This document shows, piece by piece, positions 33,908 through 47,002 of a stretch of DNA of 64,000 nucleotides. The notes beneath the pieces were generated by a model. It had not been told where the DNA came from and did no database searches. It was given only the letters and a program-made list of their open reading frames with translations. Position 1 is the stretch's first letter; each line of letters opens with the position of its first letter. The stretch is from Sanguinoderma infundibulare (taxonomy: Eukaryota; Basidiomycota; Agaricomycetes; Polyporales; Polyporaceae): positions 930,001-994,000 of the forward strand of contig JAVLRN010000001.1 of assembly GCA_032821775.1 (NCBI GenBank). Reading direction: 5' to 3'. A program made the position numbers and the translations under genes.

Positions 33908-36900
33908 ATGGCCGGTCCAGCATCCCCAACGCTTGACGAGGCCATTCGCGTCGTTGTCACCCCCTCGCAGGCGTCCTATTTTGCAGGCGAGCCGTTTTCG
34001 GTCACCATCACTTTCACCAACACACGTACCCCAGAGGCTCCCGCCCCCGCCCCTCGCTCTGCTTCCCATATTCATCGCCGAGGGGCTCACTCCATAAGCT
34101 CTGTTCCTCTCGCTCGTCCACCCACATCCCCTGCCACCCCGCGCACAGCTGTCCCAGTCTTCCTTCCGCCCCGCACCAATCCTGAAGCCTCCAATTATCC
34201 GTCACGCAAGCGTCTCATTGGTCATTGTTTGCTTGCAAAGTCTTCAGACGAACCGCCTTCGTCCGAGGTGCTCAGGAAGAGATTTCTCGCTTCAAGATCT
34301 CTCTCCCTATCCCTGTCTATCGACGACATTCCAAACCATTCAAACGATCCAACCTCTCCCACGAAGTACACCGGAGTAAATGGAGCAAGCTGCAGTAAGT
34401 CCCCCTTCCCCCGTCCTTAAAATCTTGCATGCTTGTCTTATTCTCGAATGGTGTCTTGCCCCACCTGGCCTCGAACTCATTTATTATCCCCAGGTCCTGT
34501 CTCAGGGCCATCCTCTCCACAGATCGCCGCCCCTTTGGCCAGAACGCCTACGCTACCACCCAATCACCCTCATGCCCGTAAGCAGTCCATCTTGGACGGC
34601 CAATTGCAACTCCAAGACCTCCGTCCACCATCCACAATGTCCCCCTTTGCACCCTCACCGAATGCTTCCACATCCACGTTCTCCTTGTCCCTGGATCCCA
34701 TAGCCGAGGCAGGCTCTACTGCTCCCAACGCACCTTTCACACCTTACATTCCATCACCCGTGCTCAACTCGGACCTGCCGAACGTCCGTACCCAGATCCC
34801 CTCTGGCCCTTCTGCTTCAACAAGTAAGGTCATCAATGGTCACCTATACCCTCCCAACGACCCGCGTGGACCACCCCACCGCCCATCTCAGCTTGGCTTA
34901 GGTCACGGTCCCCCTCCAACAGTATCATCCTCAGCCTACCTTAAGCCACCACGAACAGCATTCTCGTCATCCTTCCCTGTCGCGAACACGGAGCTCATCC
35001 TGTATGCCTATGCCCAATTGCTCGGGACGCTGACAATTACGACACTACCAGACGCCCCTTCTTCCCCCGACCAAGCACGCAGCCTGAACCGTCTCCGTGC
35101 ACGTCTCCTGAAGCGCAAGGCGATCGGGGGAGGGAGTATGGACATCTCTTCCTCTCTGAGCGCACACCTCGGCTCACCGACAACGCCCTCCCGCAGGCCG
35201 TCCCACGGCCGGTCTTCGTCCCTCTCCACCGGTCTTCTTTCCATGCTTTCCCCGACTCCCCTCCCTTCTCAACTGAGCACGCCACCATTTGTGCCTGGGC
35301 ATCGTGCACGGACGTCATCGGTGTTCTCCTTGTTCTCAAATGGACAAGGCGCATCACCACCCAAGTCAGCTGTCGGGCTGGGCTTGAGCGCATCAATATC
35401 TGAAGAGGACGAGATTGATCCTGACCAGCCTCTTCCGACGCTGGAGGTGCAGCCCTCGATGCTTGCCGTGGACCTGAGCCTTGGCCCCGGCGAGTCGCGA
35501 ACATGTACGCGCTTTCGGTGTTATTGTCCGTCGCTCAGGCATTCAGACTGATGTTCGGTTCCATGCCAGACACGTATTCACTGACCCTTCCGGAGAATCT
35601 CCCGCCGACGTTCCGAGGCCGCGCACTCAAGTTCTCGTATCAGTTCATTCTCGGCATCTGTCGTGCAGGCGGGAGCACACCGGGAGCGAATCCGTCGAGC
35701 AACAGCAGGGTGATGAAGGTGCCGATACGCGTGTACAATAACGTCGCAGGTGAGACGCACAGTGTCTCTAACCCGCTCGCTTCTCACCGGGGAATGGTGT
35801 AGTGGGGAGATCGCTGGCACCATACAACCTGATGTGGCCGATCGTCTCTCAGCGCGCACCAATACCTCCAGGGAAGGTCTCGGAAGGCTCCAAGGTACAA
35901 CAGAAGCGCACCGGTCGCCGGGCAATGCCGACTTCTCTGTCCAGGCCTGGGACATACGAAGACTTGCAAGGATACGCACGAAATCTCCTTGCCTCCTTCC
36001 CGGACCCGAAGGCCACTGGTGTCAGGATCAAGTTGCCCATCGAGGCCATTCCGCACGGCAACGGCGAACTGGAGGGCGAGCTGGAGGGCGACGTGAGCAG
36101 CCCAACAGGATGCAGACAAGCGGTAGAGGTGTTGACTCGGAATCCGAAGAAGGGTGCGTCATACTTGGAAGCTTCCATTCATTCATGAATTGAATCGTAT
36201 CCGTTAGCATCTTACGATGTCAACAAGGACGGCGTAAAGGTGGCTGTTCTCACGTTCCCGAAGAGTGCGTACCGGCTTGGAGAGACGATCCTAGGCGTGG
36301 TCGAGTTAAATGAGCGACATCATCAAGCGCGGGTGCTCAAGGTACTTCTATCTGATGCTGTAAGAGGCTATGGTGACTCATACGACGTGGCACGTTTAGT
36401 TATCCGCAATGCTAGAGGCACACGAGTCTCTGCCTGGCAGCATCGCTTCACCAACGCTCTCACGGCACATGCGACGCGTTCACGCGGAACACCATTCGTG
36501 TTTCATGCCTGCCAGCCTTCGCATGACGTTCTCGCTGGACATTCCACCAGACGCAAGTCCAGCGTTTGAAGCTGCGTACGAGGAGGACGGGGATCCCATG
36601 GCTTTCAGGAAGCCGAAGCCGAAGTCAGGGGGGTTGGAGTGGAAGGTTCGACTGTGTCTGCTGGTTGCAATCGCATCTCCGAGCGCACGCGAGGGTCCCG
36701 ATGGCATTCGGACAAGACACTTGGTGCGGGACGGGTCGCAAGGACAGTGGGGTTCGTCATGGAAAGCTGCGCAGACCATCGCCCCGCTCGAGCGTCCAGC
36801 TCCACTGTCGTCCACGGCGTCTCCTACGACACCTCACGCAAACGGAGAACTTACTCCAGCGCCGACAAGCACTGCGCTGTCATGGGTGTCTTATCTAGCC

Positions 36901-37098
36901 TCGTCGCTCCTCGGGCCGTCAAACGTCGGGTATCACGATGGAGACGAGGATCTGGAGGAGGGAGAGGATGGCGACGAGGTGGGGCCAGAGGAGGCATGGC
37001 GAGAGGTGAAGGTTGAGATGGTCGAATGCGAGATTCCCGTGAAGGTGTGGCCGGGGAACACGGCGTTCAAGGCGACCGAGGTCGTATTCGACGTCTGA
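33908..37098 (+). CDS. RGP1: Rgp1-like Golgi trafficking protein
   Basis: Six exons (33908-34394, 34494-35504, 35570-35749, 35803-36153, 36208-36341, 36400-37098) join in frame to 953 residues. The N terminus has an arrestin-like strand pattern (VVVTPSQASYFAGEPFSV). A long Ser/Pro-rich insertion follows, then the Rgp1 core: ELILYAYAQLLGTL, YSLTLPENLPPTFRG, LKFSYQFILGICRAGG, SRVMKVPIRVYN, FPKSAYRLGETILGVVEL, LEAHESLP and the terminal CEIPVKVWPGNTAFKATEV. In yeast, Rgp1 with Ric1 is the guanine-nucleotide exchange factor for Ypt6 (Rab6), acting in endosome-to-Golgi retrieval. Exon boundaries restored family motifs at every junction. The protein is longer than many homologues because of the disordered insertion. 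Confidence 0.92.
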
Positions 37099-38337
37099 AG
37101 ATAGGCCAGAAGGCCGGGTTCAGGTGAGACCGCATGCTTCCGTCGGCCGCTGTGCCGAGTGCGACACTGCGACACTGACATGGAGTTTATCTGTGGCCTG
37201 CGCCCGATCAGGACAAGGCGGAGGTATCGTGGTTGCCACCAGGCTCATGGGGCTGCTGATGCTCCCACCTCAAGATCGGCCGATTGTGCTCGGATTGGAT
37301 CGAAAGTGCCAAAAATTTTCCGTTTGGCATTCGGTGCGGGGTAGGGGACACAAGAGTAGGCGCTAGTCGGCTCGGAGCTGTGCTGCGTACAAGCCGGGGC
37401 CGTAAATATGGCCGCTCCCGCTCGCCGGCGCGGACTATTGGCCGCTGGCCGACTCTGAATGAACTCCATCCAGAGGACGCCAGGCACGAAGAGTGACGTC
37501 GGTCTGTGGCATGAGAGCCAAGGATGGGGCTCGGGAAAAGGCTGGCAGCCTATAGGCCGATTCAAGGCTAATCCCGACAAAAGAGTGCCACCCGACCGGA
37601 TCACTGGGCAAGCCGAATGGGTCAGATGCGGCGGGGGAGAGATTCGCGGGGTCAGCTGGAGGGCGCGAAGCGGGGCGAAGGGGGTGGTGGACGCTGTAGA
37701 GAGCTGGCTGGGAGTGTAGCGTAGATTAGCGTTCATGAATGGGAGCAGGCGGGCTGGGAGGAAGGTGATCTGGTGCAGAGACTGTGGGCGAGGAACGCGG
37801 GGGCCCTGTGACCCCGCGGTGCCAAATCGGGGACAGGGGTGACCGAGCCACCGTCTCGCGCGCCGTCACCTGAGCGAGCAGAGTCTACACCGCGATGGCC
37901 ATGGTCCCGACCGTAGACTGACATTCTCCTCTCCCCCTCTCCGACATAGACGACCTGCGAGTCTCGCACACCCCCTTCTGCCACTCCCCCCGCGACGCCG
38001 ACACTAGACTTGCATCGTCTCCCCGCACACCCCCCACGTCTCCTCTAGACCGCTGTCCGAACATCGTAGAGTCGACGCGTGTACAACAGCAGAGCTCACG
38101 ACCTGTGCGTAGCCCCCCATCCGTCCGCCGTGCGCGTCGCTGAGCGCGCCCCCCAGACTAACGACCCTAGAGGCAGAACGCGCGTGTACGCTATAGTCAT
38201 CCTAGATCTCGTTTTCACCGCACGGACCCCACTCCATCCCCAGAACCTCTTTCGCCCCCCTCACGCGAGTCCTCAAACTGGCGACTGTCCACAATTTCCA
38301 GCAGCTCCGTAACCTGGGCCAGCCCTCTCTGAGCCTC
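37099..38337. other. Long intergenic region before PSP1-domain gene
   Basis: About 1.24 kb without a supported gene. A 163-codon minus-strand open frame (37245-37736) is Pro/Ser-rich with no domain and is judged spurious. The right part is pyrimidine-rich and is probably the promoter and 5' UTR of the downstream gene. Confidence 0.45.
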
Positions 38338-40533
38338 ATGCAGCCCGGCAACAATCACCAGCAGCACCCGTCTGACGACGACGCTGACCGCCAGAACCGC
38401 TTTCTCTCCTCCAATGGCTCTGAAACCCCCAACTCGCTCAGCCTCCGCGAACGCGCGGCGAGCCAGCCCCCCCACTCCCAGAGCTTCGTTCCACCTCCGC
38501 CGCAGCCGGTCCGCAACAATTCTGGCGGCAGCGGCTCTGGGGCCTGGGGCCGCTTCTCGTCCGGCCTCAATCCACTCCCCCAGTCGGTTCCCACGCGAAG
38601 TGCTTCCTTCTCGTCTTCGCCTTTAAGTACCCATAGCCCCTTCTCATCCGCCATGCGCGACTCCCGCTTTGCGTCCACGTTCGAGGACGACGAGTCCGAG
38701 GCGCTCAGCGACATTCAGTCAGACACGTACGACCCGTACGACGAGCGCTACCCGCGCAACTCCATGTCCCTCAGGGGACGCACCTACGCCGCAGACCTCA
38801 CCCGGAGCAGGTCCCAGTCCCTTGCGACCTCCCGGCCTGGTGCTATCGGTAGCGGTTTCCCCGGGCAGGCCTTCGCCCAGTGGGACGGGTCTTCGCCCCA
38901 GAGCATCCCGACGCGGTACGACATCAAGACGCCGACGAGTGGCAGTCGCTACGGCTCCCTCGGCGCCCTCGGACGCTCGCCCTCGAACGGGTATTCGCAC
39001 GGCTCTATCGCGGACCCGTCAAACATGAGCCCGTTCGTGCGCGACGTCGGCCAGATTCTCTTGGACGACGGCTCTGCATTCCGCGAGCTCTGGGCCGGGA
39101 TGAACCCGCCCCGGGACGAGAATGGCGCAGGTGGGAGCGGGACGACGAGCCGACGTCACAGCGTCAGCGTCGTGCAGCCACGGCGACCGATCGTGGGCTT
39201 CAACGCTCCGGCCGCGGATTTACAAGAGGACGCGTCCTTCGCGCACTCCTCCTCTTTCGGCGGGGGCGGGGGCGGGCTTATGCTCACGGACGACGAACTT
39301 GCGAGTGACCTCGGCCTCATGAGCTTGAACGATTCTCGACCTGTCACGTCCGTGCAGCCCCCATCCCAGCCTTCCTCGCTCCCGATTTACGCACCGTTGT
39401 CAAGGAGCCCGCCTGCTTCCGACCGAGTCTCTCCCTATCAGGCCTTGCATCTCAACATACCAGGTGGCGCGGGGAACTCGTACTCCCGCCAGGCCATTGT
39501 TGGTTCGCCGAGCGATAGCGGTCTTTCTGGCGGGAGCCCCTCTCGCGGACACATTGACACCTTCGTGCCGGACAACGCGCTCGCACGCGAGCAAGGCCGA
39601 CAGGCCGCAAGCCAGCTCATGGCGCGTTACGTCCCTGGGCACGGCATCCAGCAGATCCCGGAGCAAAGTGTCTTGTCGACACCCATCTCTCCCGCGGCCC
39701 TTCGCAGCGCAGGCCACTTCGGCCAGCCGCAGCAGGTGCAGCGGCGGTCGTCGGACGCGACCAAGCCGCTCAGCGAACTCGGCAAGGGCATGCCGCTGCA
39801 CGCAGTGCCTACGTCGTGGCCGCTGTACATCGTCGAGTTCAAGGCGGGCCGGACGGACCTATTCTACTGCACGGACCTCGCGCAGGACATCCGCGTCGGC
39901 GATCTCGTCATCGTTGAGGCGGATCGGGGCAAGGACCTGGGAAAGGTCGTCAACGACACCATCACGCTCGCCGAGGTCGAGGCGTTCCAGAAACAGCAGA
40001 AGCTGATGAGCATGGGACATGCGGATGTGCACGGCGTGCCTACCAGCCCGACGGGCGCGACTGGGGGCGGCGTCAAGGACATCAACCCGAAGATGATTTA
40101 CGGCAAGGCTCAGCATCGAGATACGCAGTGAGTCGTCTGTTCGTCAGAAGTAAGGTTGGTCGTTTGCTGAAGTTTCGGTAGGAGTCTTGCGGCAAAAGCC
40201 CAGGATGAGGCGAAGGCGCTTGAACTGTGCCGAACGAAGGTTCGGCAGCGGAAGCTGCCCATGGAGGTCGTTGATGCTGAGTATCAATGGTGCGTCTACG
40301 GTGACCATCGTTTTCTGTTGCGCATGCTGACTACGCACATAGGGACCGCCGTAAATTAACGTTCTATTTCGTTGCTGAAAAGAGGATCGACTTCCGCGAA
40401 CTCGTGCGGGAACTTTTCCGGTGCGTTTCTAGAGGTGGTTAAGCGACAACTTGCTCACGACGCTCTTCGCAGCCTGTACAAAACTCGAATCTGGATGGCT
40501 TCGCTCGGAGGGACCGCAGGCCTCGAGCAGTAA
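38338..40533 (+). CDS. PSP1 C-terminal domain protein
   Basis: Exons 38338-40127, 40182-40289, 40343-40420 and 40473-40533 join in frame to 678 residues. The first 480 or so residues are disordered, rich in Ser, Pro, Gly and Asn, with SRSQS-type patches. The PSP1 C-terminal domain starts near WPLYIVEFKAGRTDLFYC, continues with IRVGDLVIVEADRGKDLGKVV, MIYGKAQ, AKALELCRTKVRQRKLPMEVVDAEYQW, and ends DRRKLTFYFVAEKRIDFRELVRELF plus a short tail. The domain was named for yeast Psp1, a suppressor of DNA polymerase alpha mutants, and is shared with kinetoplastid RNA-binding regulators and bacterial homologues; molecular function in fungi is unsettled. Splicing is secure since all three introns lie in the domain. 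Confidence 0.9.
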
Positions 40534-41298
40534 TTCGCGGTGCTAGTGTCTTTGTCGCTCCCTTCGATCTCGACCGCATCCGCCCGCGCGTACTTGATCA
40601 CCCCAACTGGTATACCTTATACGCCTGTCAGCGCTTTCCAACCTTCCCGTGGTAATGTTTTAAGACGTGGTGTACGTTATTGCTGGCACTCGAAGTTAAC
40701 ATTTGTTCCGGACTCGTCACTATTCCTATACTTTTCCATGCCTCGCACATCGCATGCCACACACCGTACTCCACACGCCATCGCCATCTGTCCTTATCGT
40801 CGTCTTTGTACCAACAGCATGGTCTGTTTTCCTTCGCTGGTTGTGTCTAGTTGCCCTGACGGACATATCATCCTTTCCCTTCTGCGATCCCATGCGAAAG
40901 AAGAATTTGGCCAGGTCGGGCTTTGGATACCCCCGGCTAGCCATCGCTGACGAACCAAATGTATCATTACTTGTAGTCTAGTGGTATATATATGTACATG
41001 CGTTCCAAACATGCATCTCAGCTGGGCTTGCAGAAGCGTAAACCCCGCCGACATACATTCTCCCACACCGAGCATTGGCTGCTCAATGGACGTCGGGGCG
41101 TAAATCCGTGAGCTAGGGACGATCGGGCTCCACAACTTCGGCGCAAAAAGGGGTTAAGATGAATCCGACCAGTATAGATAGCGCACTGCCACCATGCCAT
41201 CAAAACTGCGAAAGCCAAAATGAGAGCTCCGCCCCGTAAGGAAGTCCTAGAATTCGCAGCCAAAGTCCAGGTTGAACCAGCACCTTGAGGTCACGCGC
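40534..41298. other. Convergent intergenic region
   Basis: This 765-bp AT-richer interval lies between convergent stop codons and is probably 3' UTR sequence. No gene is supported. Confidence 0.5.
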
Positions 41299-42473
41299 CT
41301 ATGCCTTCGCCTCAGACTCAGGCTCAACCTCTACGCCCCGCCAAATAGACGGATACCACGCCCGCCGACCTGTGACGGGATCCACGCCTCCCTTCACGTC
41401 CTCCCCGGTGCCAGTCGGGAACAGGAACCCACACCGTCTGTACACCCCCTCCGCACTAGGGTCCGCGACGTTCAGGTTGACCTCCTCCTTGAACCCGCAC
41501 GGCGGCGGGCCCTCAGGCACCCCGCACACGCCGTGCGGGGCCACGCCCAAGTAGTACCGCGTGATCGCGCGGACCATCGTCTCCGCGATGCCCCGCCTCC
41601 GGTGCGCGGGGGCGACGTACACGTTCCGGATGGCGATCGTGCGCGGGGTGACGCGCCCGAGGACGACGTACGCCACGGGAGGTTCGGCCGCCCCTGTTTG
41701 TCTTTCCGTTTCTGTTTCTATACGGCAGAGCCACGCGAGGTGCGCGTCGACGGGGCCCGTGAGCCACCGGACCGCGTCCGCGGTGGAGACGACGCCGCGC
41801 CAGGGGGCGTTGAGCTGGAAGTCCTGGTAGAGCACCGCGAGGGCATCGAGGTCGGCGTGCTTCGCGCGCTCGACGGCGTACGTCGGTCCAGCCGGAGTGG
41901 GCGGGGGCGGGGGAGGGAGGGACGCGCGAGTCGCGTACGAGACGCGGTTGCCGAGGCCTTCTCCCTCGGCGATCTTGACGGTCCTGCCTTGGGCGCGGAG
42001 GAGGGCAGCCCAGGTGTCGAGGAAGGCGTTGACGGACTGCAGGGGGCCGATGATCTTGTCCAAGGCGAGCGGGTCCGGGAGCGCGGCGAAGACGGAGGTG
42101 GCGAGGAGCGTCGTCGCGGTGGTGAGGAGCTCGCGGTCGGTCGCAAGGAGCTCGTCGGCGGCGTAGGTGGAGGACATCATCCACGCGAAGTCGTTTTTGT
42201 TGATGGATAGCGTGATCCTGGAGATCGCGCGTGGATCATAAGTCAGGTTAACCACGGTTTCGTAGAATGGGGCGGTTGTACGGACAAAAGGTCCTCTCCC
42301 TGGTATATCGCGAATATGCGCGTCGGGGTGTCAGAAACCTCGTGGGTGGTGGACCCGTTGAGGAAGTCCCGGAGGGACCCGATGCCGAAGTTCATGAAGC
42401 TGTCATCAAAGTTGTTGGTTGCCTCTAGGTAGGCGTGCGGATCGTCGAAACGCAGAAAGCGGAGTCCCGACAT
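41299..42473 (-). CDS. GNAT-family N-acetyltransferase
   Basis: Exons 42473-42286 and 42217-41299 join in frame across a 68-nt intron to 368 residues; an in-frame ATG four codons upstream (42485) is an alternative start. The N-terminal half is a fungal-type extension (RFLRFDDPHAYLE, FAIYQGEDLL). The C-terminal GNAT fold has PVAYVVLGRVTP, IAIRNVYVAPAHRRRGIAETMV (acetyl-CoA binding R/Q-x-x-G-x-A motif, here RRRGIA) and VNLNVADPSAEGVYRRCGF. The family transfers acetyl groups from acetyl-CoA to amines; the substrate here is unknown. No signal peptide is seen. Without the intron the two halves are in different frames, which supports the splice. Codon use is strongly GC3-biased, so opposite-strand frames are open but spurious. 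Confidence 0.88.
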
Positions 42474-42759
42474 GGTCCCATACATGCGAGGGGTCCAAGT
42501 TGCGAAATGCGGGGCCTATCTATCCCGCTGCCCAGCCATATTTCAGGGCAACCAACAGACGCCTTGGTCGCACCAATCGAGTCAGAGGAGTATGTACATA
42601 GTCTGATGATAGTGATGCAGCTGATGACTCGACCTGGGACCAAGAACAACGGGATGGGTAATTTCATACACGGGGACGGCAAACCTGGGAGGATAGTCAG
42701 TCTCGCCTAGGCCTGTACTCAAGAAAAGTGCTGAGGGTCGTCATGTGGCACTTACTGTA

Positions 42760-43029
42760 CTAGCTCAACCCCTTCAAGACATCGGATATGGACATATTTC
42801 GTGCTCGTATCTTTCCCCGGGCAGCAGCTTCATGAATCATTTGCCAGTTGTGGTCTTCAAGCTGCGAGGACTTGGGAGGTGGTATACGTAACGTTGTAAG
42901 AGTGTTGCCAGGTGCGGCTGACAGACGGAAAGCGCCCATGATACATACTTGTCGCGTTGGCGGAGCTCGGCTCGGACTCAGAGGTTGCGACGCGCCATGA
43001 TGTGGACCAACCAGCCGAGTTGCCGCCAT
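42760..43029 (-). CDS. Hypothetical short open frame
   Basis: An uninterrupted 89-codon frame from an ATG at 43029, with a second in-frame ATG at 42939 giving 59 residues. The C-terminal part (NWQMIHEAAARGKIRARNM) looks protein-like and amphipathic, but I recognise no family and see no supporting introns. It could be a small gene, an exon of a larger one, or chance. Confidence 0.22.
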   Translation of the reverse strand: MAATRLVGPHHGASQPLSPSRAPPTRQVCIMGAFRLSAAPGNTLTTLRIPPPKSSQLEDHNWQMIHEAAARGKIRARNMSISDVLKGLS

Positions 43030-44225
43030 ACGCTCATGAAAGTGGTTTGTTTCTGCCGGTGCGGGGACCGACCTTGAGGAGGAAGGACCAGTCTCACTGG
43101 TGCGCTCGTCTTAGGCCAAGACTGGCAGGTTGCATCCCATTTCGGTGGTGCGTACTAGATAGATTCACCTACTCCACCGGCCGGCGAAGGGGTCTAACAC
43201 AAGGTGGGCATTGGTCGATGCTTGCTGCGTTCTGGCGGTTCGTAGCCCGCTAACTTTGCTGATTTATGGAAACCATCTACAGATGGCCGTCAATCTAGGA
43301 TAAAATGTCGCCAAGGTCGGGCGAACATCTTCCGAGTGGACTCCGAGGGGACGCAAGGTGAGAAGCTGTCGGGGTGGGATGCAGTGACGCGTTCGGCACA
43401 CGTGGCTACTGAACGCGATCGTCGTGGTTGAGCGTGCCACAAGCAGAGAAGGCCTTTGGGTGACCTCGTCTTCGGGTCGTCTGGGGTTGGTTCTCCAGTG
43501 CGATCTTCGACTGATGAAGGGATGTGCGAGGGTGCGCATTTAAATGTCCTTCTGCGTGCGAAGTTGGCGGTTATGCTGACAGACGGCTGAGGTAGAACAG
43601 GCTCGCGCTGGGATACACGCCGGGCAGGTGCGGGGGCGCTGGCCAGTGCTATTTTGAAACCGTGGCTGCGATAGATGTATTATCTGCAAGGCGTCGGAAA
43701 CGAGTGGTGGCAAGGGAGGAACGGACTTGCGATTTCACGCCGAGCAGGACATGTTGCTCTCGGGCAGAGGCGCGATGGGAGCACTAGTTGGATGAGAGGA
43801 GAGCGGGATCGACAAGGGCGTACAAACGTCGACATGGCTGGGGGAGAGGTTTGGGAGAGAAGCGGGCGATCGCGCATGGGACAAGGGTGGCAGCTCGGCC
43901 GGGATCAGAGAAGGGCCCCGCGGGAGAAGGAGTGGTTGTATCGGGGCGAGGAGGTAGGCTGTCTGCCTTGGATAGAAGCCGTGATTTGACCGTATCAGGC
44001 AGACGTCAAGCAGCGACGTTGGACGAAGGAGCCTTACCTCGCTCCTTGTCATCGTCCCCATCTCTCCCGTCTGCGCCGCCGACATCCCGCGACCCGTCAT
44101 CATTGCCCCGACCGACCCCGACCGACGACAGCCCTCCCTCGCTCCTTTGTCCGCTACCACCACCATCCCCTCCTTATTCGTACTCGACTCTTCATATAAT
44201 TCGCCCACACTCTTTTTCTCCATCC
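43030..44225. other. Intergenic region
   Basis: About 1.2 kb upstream of the disordered-protein gene, with no recognisable gene. The right end is pyrimidine-rich, which fits a promoter and 5' UTR. Confidence 0.45.
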
Positions 44226-47002
44226 ATGTCGCTCCCTCCCGACTCTCGTTCCACCCCTTTCTCCCTCCAAGAGTTCAGCGAGCTCGTCTGCTCTGCATTC
44301 AACCTCAATGATGCAGACCTGAGCTCGCGTCTCGAGCAGCCCCTTCTTGCTATCACTCCCGCTTCCCCTTGCACTCCCCCTTCTCGGCCTGCCTCAGACC
44401 GCATACAAACACGCGGCCGACTCTCGCGGGGCTGGACTCGCTCGTCGAGTATGGAGGGCAGGTCGCCGCTTTCGTCGCCCCAGAGGTCAACGTCTCGTTC
44501 TGGAACGATCACCGCGCTCCGAATGTTCCAACAAGTCCGCTCTCGAGCCTCGGCGTTCGTGCTGCGGTCACGTGCGCGGTCTGCTTCTCATAGCAGACGG
44601 ACTTCTTCGATGGCTTATGAGCCCCTGCCCCCGCCCTGCTCCTCCCCCACGCCCTCCCTCTCCTCCTTCGCCCGCGCACTCTCCCCCTGGAGCATGCTCG
44701 ACCTCGCCACAGACCGCCCCCCATCCAGAGCTTCCACCCGTGGCCGCTCTCTCCCCGCTCCCACCCACCGTCCCGCCAGCCCCCCACCGCTTCCCGTCCC
44801 CACTGTCCAGTCTTACGTCCCTTCTCGGCCCCACTCTCCTGCCCCTCCCCTTCGCTCCTTCTTTGACGACTCCCCAGAGCATTCTGTGGCCGCATATACC
44901 CGCCCCGCTACCTCGGCATCCATAAGGAATCCTCTCTCGCGAGTCACGTCCGCAAGCAGCGTTCAAGACCGTCCCCCAACCGACTCGCTCCCGTCATTCT
45001 TCGAGGACACCGGCTATCAGGTCGCCAACCCCCGCGCACCATCATACTGTCGACCCGCCACTCCAACCAGCGTCATCCACTCTCGCCTTCCCCCCCTCCG
45101 AAAGGCCAAGAGCGGCGGTCCCGCACTCTTCAGTGACGGAGACCACCGCTACAGCTCTCGCTCGATGGAGACGCAGCACCCCGTCGGACTCGGATTTCAG
45201 GACTTCGCCCTTTGGACCGCTCACAAGGACAAGAACATGCCGTCCCCTCTGACACATCCAAGGGACCCTCCGCCCGTCCCTGGTACACAAGTCAGTATCA
45301 TGTCCAAAGACTTGGACGATCCTGACATAACATCCCCTCCATCGTACGTGTACGAGCGACGGGGTAGCGCTACCAGCAATTCCACCGTACGTCGCGCCAA
45401 ATTTTCCACCATGGATCCGTGAATACTGAGAACCTTGTCTTACAGGGAAGTTCGCGATCAACCTCCAGTTTTTCCGTTCGTTTCTCCAACTTTGTTGGAC
45501 TTGCTCTTCCGAGCAAGATGCGCATACGCGGACGCTCCAAACTGAATTTAAGCGTTGCAACCGCTTCCGAGGAGGCATCTGCCGACTCGTCGCCTTCGAC
45601 CCTTTCGTCGCTTTCCCCGCCTTCCACTCCAAGCTCCCCGACATCGCCGTTCTCACGCTCTCAAGCACAAGTTTATTCCGCCAGCGCAGACGACCACGTT
45701 CTTCCCAGTTCTCGTATAGAGTCCGACGAAGATGCGCTCGCCATCGGGCGCGTTCTAACCCCAGAGGCGGACCCTTTTGCCAAAGCGGACATCGTCCTGC
45801 CTGCCCATGGCACCCCTGGGCGACCGATACCTGCTATTCGTCGGGCTTCATCTCAAGGCTCTCCTTCCAGCCGCAACCGAGTGGTCACTTGGGATGATCA
45901 GGGCAAGCCCCATCCCATCAAGCGCATGAGGAACAGTCTTCCTGCGTCCCCTGTGTCAACTGCGCAGACATACCCGTCATCTTGTTCAGTGTACTCGAGC
46001 TACTCTCCAGGCACCAACGCTTCTTACGCCTTCCCAGCCAGGCTCTCACCAGCTCAAACACCGAAGCGGCATGGCCCACCCTCAGCTTGGACCCCAGTCT
46101 CTGGTTCTGCGCCGTCCAAACGGCCTCCGGCCGGTCCCTCTCCTACGCGATCCCCTCCCAAGTCTGCCCTGAGGCGCAGCTCCCAGACGCCTTCTTCTCC
46201 TACTCGAACAACCCTTCCGGCGGCGTCAAGCAGTGTTCCAGCACCTTTCCCGCCTCCTTCGCGGCCCCCGCCGGTTCGTGATCTTCCCAGGATCCCTTCG
46301 TCCTCTCCTCGTGCGCCTCCAGTTCCGCCAAAGACTCGACGTGAACACGTTGCGCGGAGTCACCAATCGCTGCCTCCGCCCCGCCAGACACCAGACTCTA
46401 CGACTCGCCCAAGTAGCTCCCAATCCATGAGATACTCCGACGGTGTCCCTTCCTCGATCATTCCCCTCAGTCTTGCTCTCCAGGACTGCTCAATCAAGGC
46501 TCTTGCCGATCGACGTCAAGTTGTCGAATCGGAAATGCCGCCGTCACTTGGGAAGCCGTGGTCAGGAACCATTGGCAACACGGGCGGACTGGCGCGGCCT
46601 GTGACGCCGGTTCTGGGCTTTAGGGCGTACTCCAGAAGACGCTCTACCGATTCGACGTCCACCATTACGGCGTCACCAAGCTCCTCCGCGTTGCACGGCG
46701 CCACTCAGGGTTGGGACTGTGGGATGTCCGTCTCGAGTGGGACCGACTCGGTGCTCAACGAGGGCGATTCTGTGGAAGCGTTTTTGTCGGATTCGTCAGC
46801 TGCTCATCATCCAAGGGCACCGTCGGAAGCTGAAGTGGAGTTCTGGAACCCTCAGGCTTCGCAGTCGACTGTGTTCTACAGCGCACACTCCTCTGTCGAG
46901 GCGTTGGAACATGGTCAGGCACAGACGTCCATGGGAATACTCTCTGCTCGTGTTCCGACCTGGCGTGCTGGGAAGGCTGCCGGTGCAGGAACCTGCGCGT
47001 AA
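44226..47002 (+). CDS. Long Ser/Pro-rich disordered protein, unknown function
   Basis: Exons 44226-45386 and 45446-47002, separated by a 59-nt GT-AG intron, give 905 residues in one frame. No domain is recognised. Composition is dominated by Ser, Pro, Arg and Thr, with proline runs that could bind SH3 domains (PPPSRPPPVRD, APPVPPKTR), and a few ordered-looking islands: FSLQEFSELVCSAFNL near the N terminus, VVTWDDQGKPHPIKRMR in the middle, and EAEVEFWNPQ near the end. A signalling, cytoskeletal or polarity scaffold is possible but is only an inference from composition. The start at 44226 has a CATCC context and is followed at once by the ordered N-terminal island. Codon use is consistent through both exons. 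Confidence 0.75.

Noticed and set aside
37245..37736. 163-codon minus-strand frame upstream of the PSP1-domain gene
   Set aside because: Low-complexity Pro/Ser composition, no domain, and it lies in a probable promoter region.
41513..42184. Long open frames on both strands across the GNAT gene
   Set aside because: They are mirror effects of strong GC3 codon bias; only the frame with the acetyl-CoA motif and a valid splice is coherent.
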